This document shows, in pieces, positions 14,104 to 21,837 of a stretch of DNA of 21,837 nt. The translations under genes were made by a program, and so were the position numbers. Under the pieces are notes generated by a model. It did no database searches. It was not told the origin of the DNA and was given only the letters and a program-made list of their open reading frames with translations. Location: assembly GCA_934630975.1 (NCBI GenBank), contig CAKTXH010000033.1, positions 1-21,837 of the forward strand. Reading direction: 5' to 3'. Origin of the DNA: an uncultured Clostridia bacterium (GTDB lineage: Bacteria > Bacillota > Clostridia > Christensenellales > Aristaeellaceae). The first letter of the stretch is position 1; each line of letters begins with the position of its first letter.

Positions 14104-15567
14104 TCAATCTATCTTTTTCGCCTTTTCGGCAAAGACAACCCGCTTTCGCTCGATCATCTCGTCTACACGATCTATGTATTGCTCAATATTGGCTATATTC
14201 GGTGCGCGGAGGATTTTTTCCTCTTCACGCATGACACATTTTGAAATTCCGCCCGCGCCCAACGCCAGAATACTGGTGGTTTCCTCCATGTTATCAATGT
14301 TATATCGGCAAAAACGCCCCGGTTTCGCATAGCCCACATTTTCCAGGTTTTCCGCCATGTATTTCTGTCGATACAAATAGTATGCATGCATACCCATTTC
14401 ATGCGCTGTCCGACGGCCAAGCGCCACCATGCGGGCGACATCCCGTTCGCGCTGCGCATACTTTTCTTCGTGCAGCCTGCTCGAGCGTTTGATTGCCAGC
14501 GTGTGAACCGTCAGGCTTTCCGGCTGAAGCCTGTGAATTTCCTCAAGCGTATGGGCAAACATGGCGTAATCCTCGCCCGGAAGCGCCGCGATCACATCCA
14601 TGTTGATGTCGTCAAAACCGATGCTTCTGGCCAACTCATACGCTTCCACAGTCTGCTTTGCCGTATGCGCGCGACCGATGCGGACAAGCGTTTCGTCGTT
14701 CATCGTCTGCGGATTGATGCTGATCCGCGTTACGGGATGATCGTGAAGCATACGGAGCTTTTGCGCATCCAGCGTATCCGGCCGCCCGGCCTCAACGGTA
14801 AACTCTTCCAACAAGCCGAAGTGCTTTTCAACATGCGTAAGCAGTCTTTCAAGCTGCGGCGTTGTCAAGCTGCTGGGCGTTCCGCCGCCGATATAACCCA
14901 CGCGGATATGCAGTCCCATCTCGCGCGCCATCTCGGCACAGGCTTCAATCTCATGCAGAAGCGCGTTTAAATACGGCTCGACCAGCCGCCCATCGCCGAT
15001 TTCGCCGGATGAGAACGAACAATACGCGCACCGCGTCGTGCAGAACGGAATCCCGATATACAAATCGCACGCTTGCGCGCGTCGATCAATCAGCCCCTGC
15101 TGCGCATCGAGAATTTCATCAAGCAGGTCAATTTTCTCTTGGGACAAATCAAACAGCGTTTTCAACGCATGTCTGGCCTCGCCGCGCGTCTTTCCGTTTT
15201 CAAGCTGCTGATAATACAGTCTTGTCGGCCGGATGCCCGTCAGAGAGCCCCACGCGGGCTGCCGCCCGGATACGCGCTTGAAAAGCAGATAGCAGCTCCG
15301 TTTGATCAGCCGTTTCAGCTGGCGTTTTTCCTCCAGACCGCCGGAAACCGTTGGCGCACTGAGCGTATTCCGTTCCGTCTTGCCATCGCTATCCGTCAAA
15401 ATGAAAGTTTCGCGCCATTGCCCGTCTGCCTCTTCGTGGATATGCGTAAGCCGAGCATCGGCCGACTGCGCCTCTTCCACTGCCGCGCCCTCGCCGTAAA
15501 ACAAACGCACCACATCGCCGATATCGTTTCGGAACGCAGGCAGCGGCGTTTTGACAGCGATTTTCAC
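14104..15567 (-). CDS. hemZ: HemZ-type radical SAM coproporphyrinogen dehydrogenase-like protein
   Basis: A radical SAM protein of the HemN/HemW/HemZ group, annotated in Firmicutes as oxygen-independent coproporphyrinogen III dehydrogenase; its true reaction here is not proven. The 487-residue protein has an N-terminal extension (about 1-165) typical of HemZ. The [4Fe-4S]/SAM motif is CTTRCAYC (Cys176/180/183), followed by GYIGGGTPS (224-232) and EAGRPDT. The start is GTG at 15567, overlapping the upstream stop (GTGA) with AGGAGG 7 nt before it. The frame reads open to 15738, but that part overlaps the hydrolase gene. The order recJ-rel-dtd-hydrolase-hemZ is a familiar clostridial arrangement. 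Confidence 0.93.
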   Translation of the reverse strand: MKIAVKTPLPAFRNDIGDVVRLFYGEGAAVEEAQSADARLTHIHEEADGQWRETFILTDSDGKTERNTLSAPTVSGGLEEKRQLKRLIKRSCYLLFKRVSGRQPAWGSLTGIRPTRLYYQQLENGKTRGEARHALKTLFDLSQEKIDLLDEILDAQQGLIDRRAQACDLYIGIPFCTTRCAYCSFSSGEIGDGRLVEPYLNALLHEIEACAEMAREMGLHIRVGYIGGGTPSSLTTPQLERLLTHVEKHFGLLEEFTVEAGRPDTLDAQKLRMLHDHPVTRISINPQTMNDETLVRIGRAHTAKQTVEAYELARSIGFDDINMDVIAALPGEDYAMFAHTLEEIHRLQPESLTVHTLAIKRSSRLHEEKYAQRERDVARMVALGRRTAHEMGMHAYYLYRQKYMAENLENVGYAKPGRFCRYNIDNMEETTSILALGAGGISKCVMREEEKILRAPNIANIEQYIDRVDEMIERKRVVFAEKAKKID

Positions 15568-16169
15568 GCGTTCGCCTCCTGCTCCCATGCAATTTTCGTC
15601 TTCATGCCGTGGCCGGGATAGCAGATGATATCGCCCGGCAGTTTCATCAGCCGTTTCAAGGAGAGCGCCATTTGCAGCGAGTTCCCGCCCGCCAAATCTA
15701 CGCGGCCATAGCCCTGATAAAACAGCGTGTCGCCGCAAAACAGCACTTTTTCATGCTGATAGCAGACCGAACCCGGCGTATGGCCCGGCGTATGAAGCAC
15801 GTCAAAGTGAATTCCCGCTTCTTCCACGCCGTCGCCTTCTTCAAGCAGAACGTCCGCCTCCGGCAAAGTCAGCTGCGCGCCGATCACGCCGGAAAGGTTC
15901 AGCGCAGGATCCGCAAACGCGGGTGCGTCCAGCTTATGCACATAAAGCTTAACGCCTTCTTTCAGCCACGGTCTGGCGTAAAGCATATGATCAAAGTGTG
16001 CATGCGTGAGCAGCACCGCCGTCACCTGTCTGCCGCAAACCGCGCCGTTGACCGCTGCGTATTCCGCGCCGGGATCAATCAGCACGCACTGATTCGATCC
16101 GTCTGCGCCTACCACATAGGTGTTTACATCCAGCGGCCCGCCCGTTACGGTTTTGATATCCAGCTCCAT
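15564..16169 (-). CDS. Metallo-beta-lactamase-fold hydrolase, glyoxalase II-like
   Basis: A small metal-dependent hydrolase of the glyoxalase II-like group; the substrate is unknown. The 201-residue protein shows the full metal site: HAHFDH (56-61), HTPGHTPGS with His130, GDTLF with Asp147 and PGHG with His187. ATG at 16169 overlaps the dtd stop (TGATG) and has AGGAGG 8 nt upstream; a TTG one codon earlier is possible. Its 3' end overlaps the hemZ start by 4 nt, so dtd, this gene and hemZ are probably translationally coupled. Confidence 0.93.
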   Translation of the reverse strand: MELDIKTVTGGPLDVNTYVVGADGSNQCVLIDPGAEYAAVNGAVCGRQVTAVLLTHAHFDHMLYARPWLKEGVKLYVHKLDAPAFADPALNLSGVIGAQLTLPEADVLLEEGDGVEEAGIHFDVLHTPGHTPGSVCYQHEKVLFCGDTLFYQGYGRVDLAGGNSLQMALSLKRLMKLPGDIICYPGHGMKTKIAWEQEANA

Positions 16170-16618
16170 CAAAATGTCCTCCTCGAATCAATCAGCAGCG
16201 TTACCGGTCCATCGTTGATCAGAGAAACCTTCATGTCCGTTTGAAAAATTCCGGTTTCCACATGGATTCCCGCGTCACGCAGCCCTTGACAATAGGCGTC
16301 GTACATCGGCACAGCCAGTTCCGGCCTTGCCGCGCGAATGAAGCTCGGGCGGCGGCCATGGCGCACATCGCCGTGCAGCGTAAACTGAGAAACGGCCAGA
16401 ATTTCGCCACCCGCGTCGAGAATGGAACGATTCATCTTGTCGTTTTCATCTTCAAAAACACGCAAATTGACGGTTTTATCCACGCAATAGCGCACGTCCT
16501 CGGCGGTATCGCCGTCCTCTACGCCGCAAAGCACCATAAAGCCCTTGCCGATGTGCCCGACTTCTCTGCCGTCCACCTTGACGCTCGATTCGAGCACCCT
16601 CTGTACCACCAGTCTCAT
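16169..16618 (-). CDS. dtd: D-aminoacyl-tRNA deacylase
   Basis: DTD removes D-amino acids (and glycine from mischarged tRNA-Ala) and so protects translation. The 149-residue length is normal. Family motifs are SQFTLHGD (77-84) and NDGPVT (135-140), which holds the cross-subunit Gly-cisPro pair used for chirality proofreading. ATG at 16618 has AAAGGA 7 nt upstream, 22 bp after rel. The rel-dtd pairing is widespread in Firmicutes. Confidence 0.97.
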   Translation of the reverse strand: MRLVVQRVLESSVKVDGREVGHIGKGFMVLCGVEDGDTAEDVRYCVDKTVNLRVFEDENDKMNRSILDAGGEILAVSQFTLHGDVRHGRRPSFIRAARPELAVPMYDAYCQGLRDAGIHVETGIFQTDMKVSLINDGPVTLLIDSRRTF

Positions 16619-16640
16619 GAAAAAATCCTTTCGTTCGCGC

Positions 16641-18827
16641 TTACACGCGGAAAATCTCTATGGTATCCTGTCTCTTGGCGATTTGTTTGATCACCCAATC
16701 CAGTTCCTGCTTGTTGGCCACCTGAAGCGTCAGCTCAATGGAACAGGTCTGGTTGCTGTTAACCTTGGCGTTCAGCGCGCAAACCGTCACCTTCTGCGCA
16801 GACAGATAGCTCATCAAATCAGCCAGCAGGTTGTGGCGATCCTGCGCAAGGATTTGAATCGAACCGTTGTAAGAAGAATTGACCGTGTCGCTCCATTCGG
16901 CTTCCACCCAGCGCGCAGGATCGTGCGATGCGTTGACGTTGACACACTCCTTGGAATGAATCGTCACGCCGCGCCCGCGCGTGATATAGCCGATGATTTC
17001 GTCGCCCGGCAGCGGTGTGCAGCATTTTGCAAAATGCACCTGACACCCCGGCAGACCGGCGATTTTGATGCCCATGTCCTCCTTCGAGGTGCTCTTACCG
17101 CCGTGAGAAGGCGTCGTCGGTTCAGCCACGCGCGGCAGAACCGGCACAAGCGGCTTATCATGCGCGCGCTGCTCCTCGCGCAGACGCGTAACCACCTGCT
17201 GCGCCGCGATGCCGCCGCATCCGACCGCCGCATAGAGATCATCCAGATCCGCAAACGAGAATTTCCGCAAAATCGGATCGACGTATTCCGTTTTCAGCAG
17301 AGACGGCAGACTGACCGCCTGACGCTTGGCCTCATAGTCGAGCATCTGCTTGCCGTTAGCAACGTTTTCATCCTTCAGTTCCTTCTTATAGAACTGCCGG
17401 ATCTTCGCCTTGGCCTGCGCGGTTTTAACGATCTTGAGCCAGTCGCGGCTCGGGCCTTTGCTGTTCTGCTGGGTAATAATTTCCACAAAGTCGCCCGTAT
17501 TGAGCGGCGTATCCAGCGTCACAATCCGACCGTTCACCTTCGCGCCGACGCATTTATTGCCAACCGCGCTGTGGATGCGATAGGCAAAGTCAATCGGCGT
17601 TGCGCCCTTCGGCAGATCAATGATTTCGCCCTTCGGCGTAAAGACAAAAATCTCGTCGCTGAACAAATCCACCTTGAGGGATTTGATAAATTCCTCGGAA
17701 TCACGCGTATCGTTCTGCCAATCCAGAATCTGGCGCAGCCAATAGAGCTTATTATCCAGCGAATCGGCGACCTGCTTGCCTTCCTTATAGCGCCAGTGCG
17801 CCGCAATGCCGTATTCCGCAATGCGGTGCATCTCGTAGGTTCGAATCTGTACCTCGAAGGGCATACCGTTTTCGCCCACAACCGTCGTATGCAGCGATTG
17901 ATACATATTCGGCTTCGGCATGGAGATGTAATCTTTGAAGCGGTTCGGCACCTGTTTCCAAAGCGTATGCACAACGCCCAGCACGGCGTAGCAATCCTGC
18001 ACCGTGTCCACCAGAACGCGAATGGCGATCAAGTCAAAAATCTGCTCAAACGGTTTGTGCTGGAGCACCATTTTACGGTATATGCTGTAAAAATGCTTCG
18101 GCCGACCGTCGATTTCGTAATGAATATTCATTTCCTTGAGCTTGTCGCTCAGGGTTTCGATAACTGCGCGGATGTTTTCTTCACGCTCAGCGCGCTTCAT
18201 GCCGACCTTGACAATCAGGTTTTGATAGCCTTCCGGGTCAAGGTAACGCAGGCACAAATCTTCAAGTTCCTGCTTGATTTTATACACGCCCAGACGATGG
18301 GCCAGCGGCGCATAGATGTCAAGCGTTTCCTGCGCAATGCGTTTCTGGCTTTCCGGCGGCTGAGATTTCAGCGTGCGCATGTTATGCGTTCTATCCGCCA
18401 GCTTGATGAGCACGACGCGAATATCCTTGCTCATCGCCAGAATCATTTTTCGGATAGATTCGGCCTGCTGTTCAACGCGAGAGGTAAAATCCAGCCGTTT
18501 CAACTTCGTCACGCCGTCAACAAGCAGCGCAACCTCCTGACCGAATTCCTTTTCGATCACCTCGAGCGTAACGTCTTCGCAGTCCTCCACCGTATCATGG
18601 AGCAGACCGGCGGCAATCGTCGGCGCATCCAGCATCAGTTTGGCCAGAATTCCCGCGACGGTCAACGGATGCACGAAGTAAGGCTCGCCCGATTTGCGCA
18701 GCTGACCGGCATGCGCCTTTTCGGCAAAGTGGTAGGCCTTCTCCACCAGCTCTACATTGGCCTCCGGGTGATATTTCACCAACGTTGCAATCAATTCGTC
18801 GAGATTTTTACATTCGTCCTGCGTCAA
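16641..18827 (-). CDS. relA: Bifunctional (p)ppGpp synthetase/hydrolase Rel
   Basis: Rel makes and breaks the alarmone (p)ppGpp in the stringent response. The 728-residue protein has an intact HD hydrolase domain (His53, HDTVED 77-82, Asp144 in KLADRTHNMRT), and a synthetase domain with RPKHFYSIYRK (242-252), RFKD (296-299, the RXKD form of bifunctional enzymes), YQSLHTTVVG and EVQIRT. TGS follows at about 388-448, then a zinc-finger/RIS region with KCCTPLPGDEIIGYITRGRG, and a C-terminal ACT domain. The start is TTG at 18827, overlapping the recJ stop as TTGA with a GGGGGG stretch upstream. No in-frame ATG lies nearby, and the N terminus lines up with Bacillus RelA. Confidence 0.96.
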   Translation of the reverse strand: MTQDECKNLDELIATLVKYHPEANVELVEKAYHFAEKAHAGQLRKSGEPYFVHPLTVAGILAKLMLDAPTIAAGLLHDTVEDCEDVTLEVIEKEFGQEVALLVDGVTKLKRLDFTSRVEQQAESIRKMILAMSKDIRVVLIKLADRTHNMRTLKSQPPESQKRIAQETLDIYAPLAHRLGVYKIKQELEDLCLRYLDPEGYQNLIVKVGMKRAEREENIRAVIETLSDKLKEMNIHYEIDGRPKHFYSIYRKMVLQHKPFEQIFDLIAIRVLVDTVQDCYAVLGVVHTLWKQVPNRFKDYISMPKPNMYQSLHTTVVGENGMPFEVQIRTYEMHRIAEYGIAAHWRYKEGKQVADSLDNKLYWLRQILDWQNDTRDSEEFIKSLKVDLFSDEIFVFTPKGEIIDLPKGATPIDFAYRIHSAVGNKCVGAKVNGRIVTLDTPLNTGDFVEIITQQNSKGPSRDWLKIVKTAQAKAKIRQFYKKELKDENVANGKQMLDYEAKRQAVSLPSLLKTEYVDPILRKFSFADLDDLYAAVGCGGIAAQQVVTRLREEQRAHDKPLVPVLPRVAEPTTPSHGGKSTSKEDMGIKIAGLPGCQVHFAKCCTPLPGDEIIGYITRGRGVTIHSKECVNVNASHDPARWVEAEWSDTVNSSYNGSIQILAQDRHNLLADLMSYLSAQKVTVCALNAKVNSNQTCSIELTLQVANKQELDWVIKQIAKRQDTIEIFRV

Positions 18828-21226
18828 AACGGTTTCCCCCCTTCGTCCTTCATCTGTATCAGTTTGGCGCGAAGCCCGCTGTTTTCCAGTGACACCTTGC
18901 CGCTGGGCAAAAGCTTAAAACGAAGCGGCTGAAGCGTGTATTCGATGAGCCCAAGCTGCTGCATGATGCGCATGCCGCAGCGAATCATGCTTTCGTCCAA
19001 CCCCGTCGCAGCAGAGAGCACGTTAAAGGTGCAATCCGTCTTTTCCCTCTGCCTCAGCGCCTTATACAATTGCCGCAGCGAAGCGTCATCCGGCAAAAGC
19101 CTGCCCGCAGCAGCCGCGCTCTGCGTTCGCATATTTGTCACTTCAATGATCCGCGCATGGGGAAACTGTCCCCTGACCAGCGCCCGTTCGCCATCGCTGA
19201 GCAAGCCGTCAAGGGCGACAATCAGCCTCGGCGAAACAGCAACGCCCGCCCAATCCGGGGCCATAACCAGCGTATTAAACCCGCGGATATCGCTTGTCCG
19301 TTCAATCGCATAATCCAGCTGCGCATGCATCACAGCCAGATGCACGTTAAGCAGCTTCATCGCCGCCAGCGTATGCACGCCAATTAGAATACCCTGATAG
19401 CCCTTTTCAAATTCCCCGGCCAATATGTCTTTTGCCTGTTCGAGCGTCATCCGTTCAATGCCCTGCGTTTCTCCATCCGGCAGGCATAGGGCGTTGAGCA
19501 GCGCGTCATCCAGTTTATCTTCTTGGCGCTGACATTCCGCAATAAACGCCTTCCCGGGCATGTAAGCCTGAAGCTGACGCAGTTCGCACTGAACATTGCG
19601 CTTATCTTGCCAGACATTGATGGAAAGCGTAATGATGGCCTCGATGACCTCCGGCAGATCCGCCGCGCGGTCGCCCATACGGAAACCGATCGCCGGCCGC
19701 ATTTCACTGCCCTGTGCAAGCCTCAGCCGCAGGTGCGCACCATCCTTGCCGATGGTTCGAACATCGGTCGTGTGTACGCCGCGCACGCAGAAAACCGGGG
19801 CGGGGTTTCCGAAACCCGTCGGCTGCATAGCGGAAAACGCATCTACAAACGCTTCCGTCATTTCGGAAAGCTCCAGTTCCAGATCGTATTCCTCTGTCGG
19901 AATAAACGCTTCCGGCGCAGCCTGTTCCCGAATCGCTTCGCTGAGCCGCCGTCTGAATTCCGGCACATTTTTCGCTTCAATTGTCAGCCCGGCCGCCTGC
20001 GCATGCCCGCCGAAGCGAACAAACAAATCGCGGCAGGTGCTCATCGCATCATGAATATTCACGCCGGTGATCGAGCGCGCAGACCCGACGCAAACGTCGC
20101 CGTCTCTGGAGAGCAGCACCGTCGGCCATTTATATTTTTCAACCAATCTGGATGCAGCCAAGCCGATTACGCCGGGGTTCCACCCCTCGCCGCAAACGAC
20201 AATGGCTCGTTCATTCATGAAATCAATCTGCTGCCGCGTCATCTCGTCGGCCTGATTGAAAATCTCAATTTCCAGCTCACGCCGATGGATGTTATCCTGA
20301 TTCAGCTCCTCGGCAATCTCCCTTGCCGTATCCATCCGCCGTGTCGTCAGCAGCTGCACGCCGCGCGAAGCCAGTGCCAGCCGCCCGCCTGCGTTGATAC
20401 GCGGCGCCATGCGGAAGGCAACATCCGAAGACGTAACCTTCTGCGGATCAACCCCGGCAGATTCCATCAACGCAATCAATCCCGGCCTCTGCGTAGCAGA
20501 CATGGCCGCCAGACCGTAAGATACAATCACGCGGTTTTCATCCATCAGTGGCACAATATCCGCAATCGTCGCCAGCGCGGCAAGCTCCCAAAGCGATTCA
20601 ATCGCTTCCGTTCCGCCCATCGCCTGCACCAGCTTAAATGCAACGCCTGCGCCGCAAAGCCGCCGAAACGGATAATTGCCCAGCAGCGGATTGAGCACTG
20701 CCTCGCACTCGGGCAGCTGCGGCCCAAGCTGGTGGTGATCCGTTACAATCACGCGCATGCCCAGTTCTTTCGCCCGCGCAACCTCCGCCGCGCAGGTAAT
20801 GCCGCAGTCCACGGTAATCAGCAGTTTGGAATGAGTCGCGATCTGTTCAACCGCCGCAATATTCAACCCATATCCCTCGCCGTGCCTGTCCGGGATATAA
20901 AAGCCAACCTGTGCGCCCTGCTTGCGCAGGTAGGTCAGCAAAATAGCGGTGGCCGTCACGCCATCCACGTCATAATCGCCGAAAACCGTAATCTCTTCGT
21001 TTTTTTCAATGGCGTCTCGAATCACCGCAACCGCTTTATCCATATCCTGCATCAACATCGGATCATGCAGATCCTCGCGTTTCGGATGCAGATATCGGTC
21101 AATCTTTTCCGGCGTATCAATCTGCCGATCCAGCAGCAGTTCGAGCAGCCTGTCAGGCAATCCAAGCGAGGCAAGCTCCGGCGGAATCTGCCTTTTTTCC
21201 TGATTTTTCGGTATCAATCGAAGCAT
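18824..21226 (-). CDS. recJ: Single-stranded-DNA-specific exonuclease RecJ
   Basis: RecJ is a 5'-3' exonuclease on single-stranded DNA used in recombination and repair. The 800-residue protein has the DHH phosphoesterase motifs FGDYDVDG (82-89), VTDHH (161-165) and, in the DHHA1 domain, FGGHAQAAG (405-413), followed by an OB-fold region. It also has a C-terminal extension of about 230 residues, common in Firmicute RecJ. The start is ATG at 21226 with AAAGGAGG 7 nt upstream; the open frame runs 20 codons further back, but that part covers the hairpin region. The stop overlaps the rel TTG start. Confidence 0.95.
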   Translation of the reverse strand: MLRLIPKNQEKRQIPPELASLGLPDRLLELLLDRQIDTPEKIDRYLHPKREDLHDPMLMQDMDKAVAVIRDAIEKNEEITVFGDYDVDGVTATAILLTYLRKQGAQVGFYIPDRHGEGYGLNIAAVEQIATHSKLLITVDCGITCAAEVARAKELGMRVIVTDHHQLGPQLPECEAVLNPLLGNYPFRRLCGAGVAFKLVQAMGGTEAIESLWELAALATIADIVPLMDENRVIVSYGLAAMSATQRPGLIALMESAGVDPQKVTSSDVAFRMAPRINAGGRLALASRGVQLLTTRRMDTAREIAEELNQDNIHRRELEIEIFNQADEMTRQQIDFMNERAIVVCGEGWNPGVIGLAASRLVEKYKWPTVLLSRDGDVCVGSARSITGVNIHDAMSTCRDLFVRFGGHAQAAGLTIEAKNVPEFRRRLSEAIREQAAPEAFIPTEEYDLELELSEMTEAFVDAFSAMQPTGFGNPAPVFCVRGVHTTDVRTIGKDGAHLRLRLAQGSEMRPAIGFRMGDRAADLPEVIEAIITLSINVWQDKRNVQCELRQLQAYMPGKAFIAECQRQEDKLDDALLNALCLPDGETQGIERMTLEQAKDILAGEFEKGYQGILIGVHTLAAMKLLNVHLAVMHAQLDYAIERTSDIRGFNTLVMAPDWAGVAVSPRLIVALDGLLSDGERALVRGQFPHARIIEVTNMRTQSAAAAGRLLPDDASLRQLYKALRQREKTDCTFNVLSAATGLDESMIRCGMRIMQQLGLIEYTLQPLRFKLLPSGKVSLENSGLRAKLIQMKDEGGKPF

Positions 21227-21252
21227 GCCGAAGCCTCCTTTCCCCTCGTGGC

Positions 21253-21286
21253 TTGGCGATAAACGCAAGGTCGCGTCCATCGCCAA
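21253..21286 (-). repeat. Second hairpin, competing with the first, upstream of recJ
   Basis: On the minus strand TTGGCGAT pairs with ATCGCCAA (8 bp), with an inner ACGC/GCGT stem and GACCTT loop. Its 5' arm uses TTGGCG, which is also the 3' arm of the other hairpin, so the two are mutually exclusive. It ends about 12 nt before the recJ ribosome-binding site. Confidence 0.7.
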
Positions 21287-21314
21287 ACCAGAGGGCTTAT
21301 CCTCTGATTTGGCG
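21281..21314 (-). repeat. 14-bp-stem hairpin downstream of secF
   Basis: On the minus strand CGCCAAATCAGAGG pairs with CCTCTGGTTTGGCG (one G-U pair) around the loop ATAAGC. It starts 19 nt after the secF stop and has no T-run after it. It may protect the secDF mRNA 3' end or act as a processing site. Confidence 0.8.
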
Positions 21315-21333
21315 GGCTGAATCGCCCAATTGA

Positions 21334-21837
21334 TTACGCTTTGGCCTTCGCGCGTTTGCTTGCATCGCGCTTATCCATCATCGCTGCCCACACGTAACCG
21401 TTGATCATGTTCGCGGAATACGTGCCCGCAACAATGCCGATAATCAACGGAAGTGCAAACTGCTTGATGGAATCCACACCCATGATATACAGGGTCACGA
21501 TGGTCAGCAGCGTGGTGATCGTCGTGTTCAGCGTGCGGGAGAGGGACTCCTGCACGGAGAGGTTGACGATGTTCTCGCGGCTGAGCTGGCGCAGCGTGCT
21601 CTTGTGGGAGTTCTCGCGAATACGGTCAAAGATGATGATCGTGTTGTTGATGGAATAGCCCACGATGGTCAGCAGCGCAGCGATGAACGTCGTCTCCACA
21701 CGGATAAAGCTGCGCAGCAGCACCACCGCGGAGAGCATGATCGCCACGTCATGCAGCAGACCGATAATCGCGGCCAGGCCGGAATAGAAGTCGAAACGAA
21801 TCGCGATATAGATCAGCATCAGCACCGCCGCAAGGCT
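21334..21837 (-). CDS. secF: SecF, protein-export membrane subunit (5' end outside window)
   Basis: SecF works with SecD and SecYEG, using the proton or sodium gradient to drive late steps of protein export. The visible 167 C-terminal residues contain transmembrane helices in the SecF order: MLIYIAIRF, a GLLHDVAIM segment, GYSINNTIIIFDRIREN (the D4/D5-type RND motif of SecF) and a final membrane pair before a short basic tail. The 5' part, and presumably secD, lie beyond the right edge. It is followed by recJ, a familiar secDF-recJ-rel order. Confidence 0.95.
   Translation of the reverse strand, partial: SLAAVLMLIYIAIRFDFYSGLAAIIGLLHDVAIMLSAVVLLRSFIRVETTFIAALLTIVGYSINNTIIIFDRIRENSHKSTLRQLSRENIVNLSVQESLSRTLNTTITTLLTIVTLYIMGVDSIKQFALPLIIGIVAGTYSANMINGYVWAAMMDKRDASKRAKAKA

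Larger units (their letters stand above)
21227..21333 (-). other. secF-recJ intergenic region with alternative hairpins
   Basis: A 107-bp gap that is rich in TTGGCGAT-type inverted and direct repeats. It holds two strong hairpins, listed separately, that share bases and cannot both form. No U-run follows either one, so neither is a plain intrinsic terminator. I see no convincing promoter. Confidence 0.75.

Noticed and set aside
15568..15738. Longer hemZ start at 15738
   Set aside because: It would overlap the hydrolase gene by about 170 bases. The GTG at 15567 has AGGAGG upstream and the family length.
16545..18932. Long plus-strand open frame (795 codons) opposite rel
   Set aside because: It mirrors the rel gene and has no domain of its own. 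The minus strand has all Rel motifs.
19523..21262. Plus-strand open frame opposite recJ
   Set aside because: Antisense shadow; recJ is full length and intact on the other strand.

Overview
The window reads almost entirely on the minus strand, so transcription runs from high to low coordinates. It carries sixteen protein genes, two of them cut by the window edges. It looks like a chromosomal piece of an endospore-forming clostridial Firmicute with moderately GC-rich DNA. The signs are a complete spoIVA, clostridial-order Rnf genes (C-D-G), a bifunctional Rel protein, and strong GGAGG ribosome-binding sites before nearly every gene. I cannot name the species. There is no rRNA, tRNA, CRISPR array, insertion sequence or prophage gene.

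Layout in transcription order. (1) 21837-7494 is a long housekeeping cluster: secF (3' part), recJ, relA/spoT-type rel, dtd, a metallo-beta-lactamase-fold hydrolase, hemZ, an unrecognised protein, a cyclophilin, zapA, a long U32-family protein and mutS2. Junctions are tight, with several start/stop overlaps. The two larger gaps, secF-recJ and zapA-U32, both hold strong hairpins. A classic terminator at 7447-7479 ends the cluster. (2) An HtrA/DegP-like membrane-anchored serine protease (7364-6222) is followed by spoIVA (6171-4693). A sigma-E-like promoter may lie over the htrA stop codon, and a strong terminator follows spoIVA. (3) The Rnf operon starts from a good extended -10 promoter at 4477-4505 with an inverted repeat inside it. 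It runs rnfC, rnfD, rnfG and continues past the left edge, where rnfE, rnfA and rnfB would be expected.

The most interesting object is RnfG. A normal membrane-anchored RnfG of about 200 residues, with its own flavin-attachment motif, is extended by at least five tandem FMN_bind-like units. Each unit keeps an SGVTLTS motif in the place of the covalent flavin-attachment site and an ET-x-x-x-G loop. The array is still open at the window edge (701 residues visible). If these units are flavinylated, one Rnf subunit would carry six or more FMN groups, with a proline/glutamate-rich linker between units 3 and 4. That could be an extracytoplasmic flavin chain or flavin store attached to the ion-pumping ferredoxin:NAD+ oxidoreductase. 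Neighbouring units are almost identical at the DNA level (periods 303 and 273 bp), so the array appears to have expanded recently.

Secondary points of interest are the regulatory DNA at the rnf promoter, mutually exclusive hairpins between secF and recJ, a terminator-like hairpin directly against the ribosome-binding site of the U32 gene, and an unrecognised 323-residue protein inside the housekeeping cluster.
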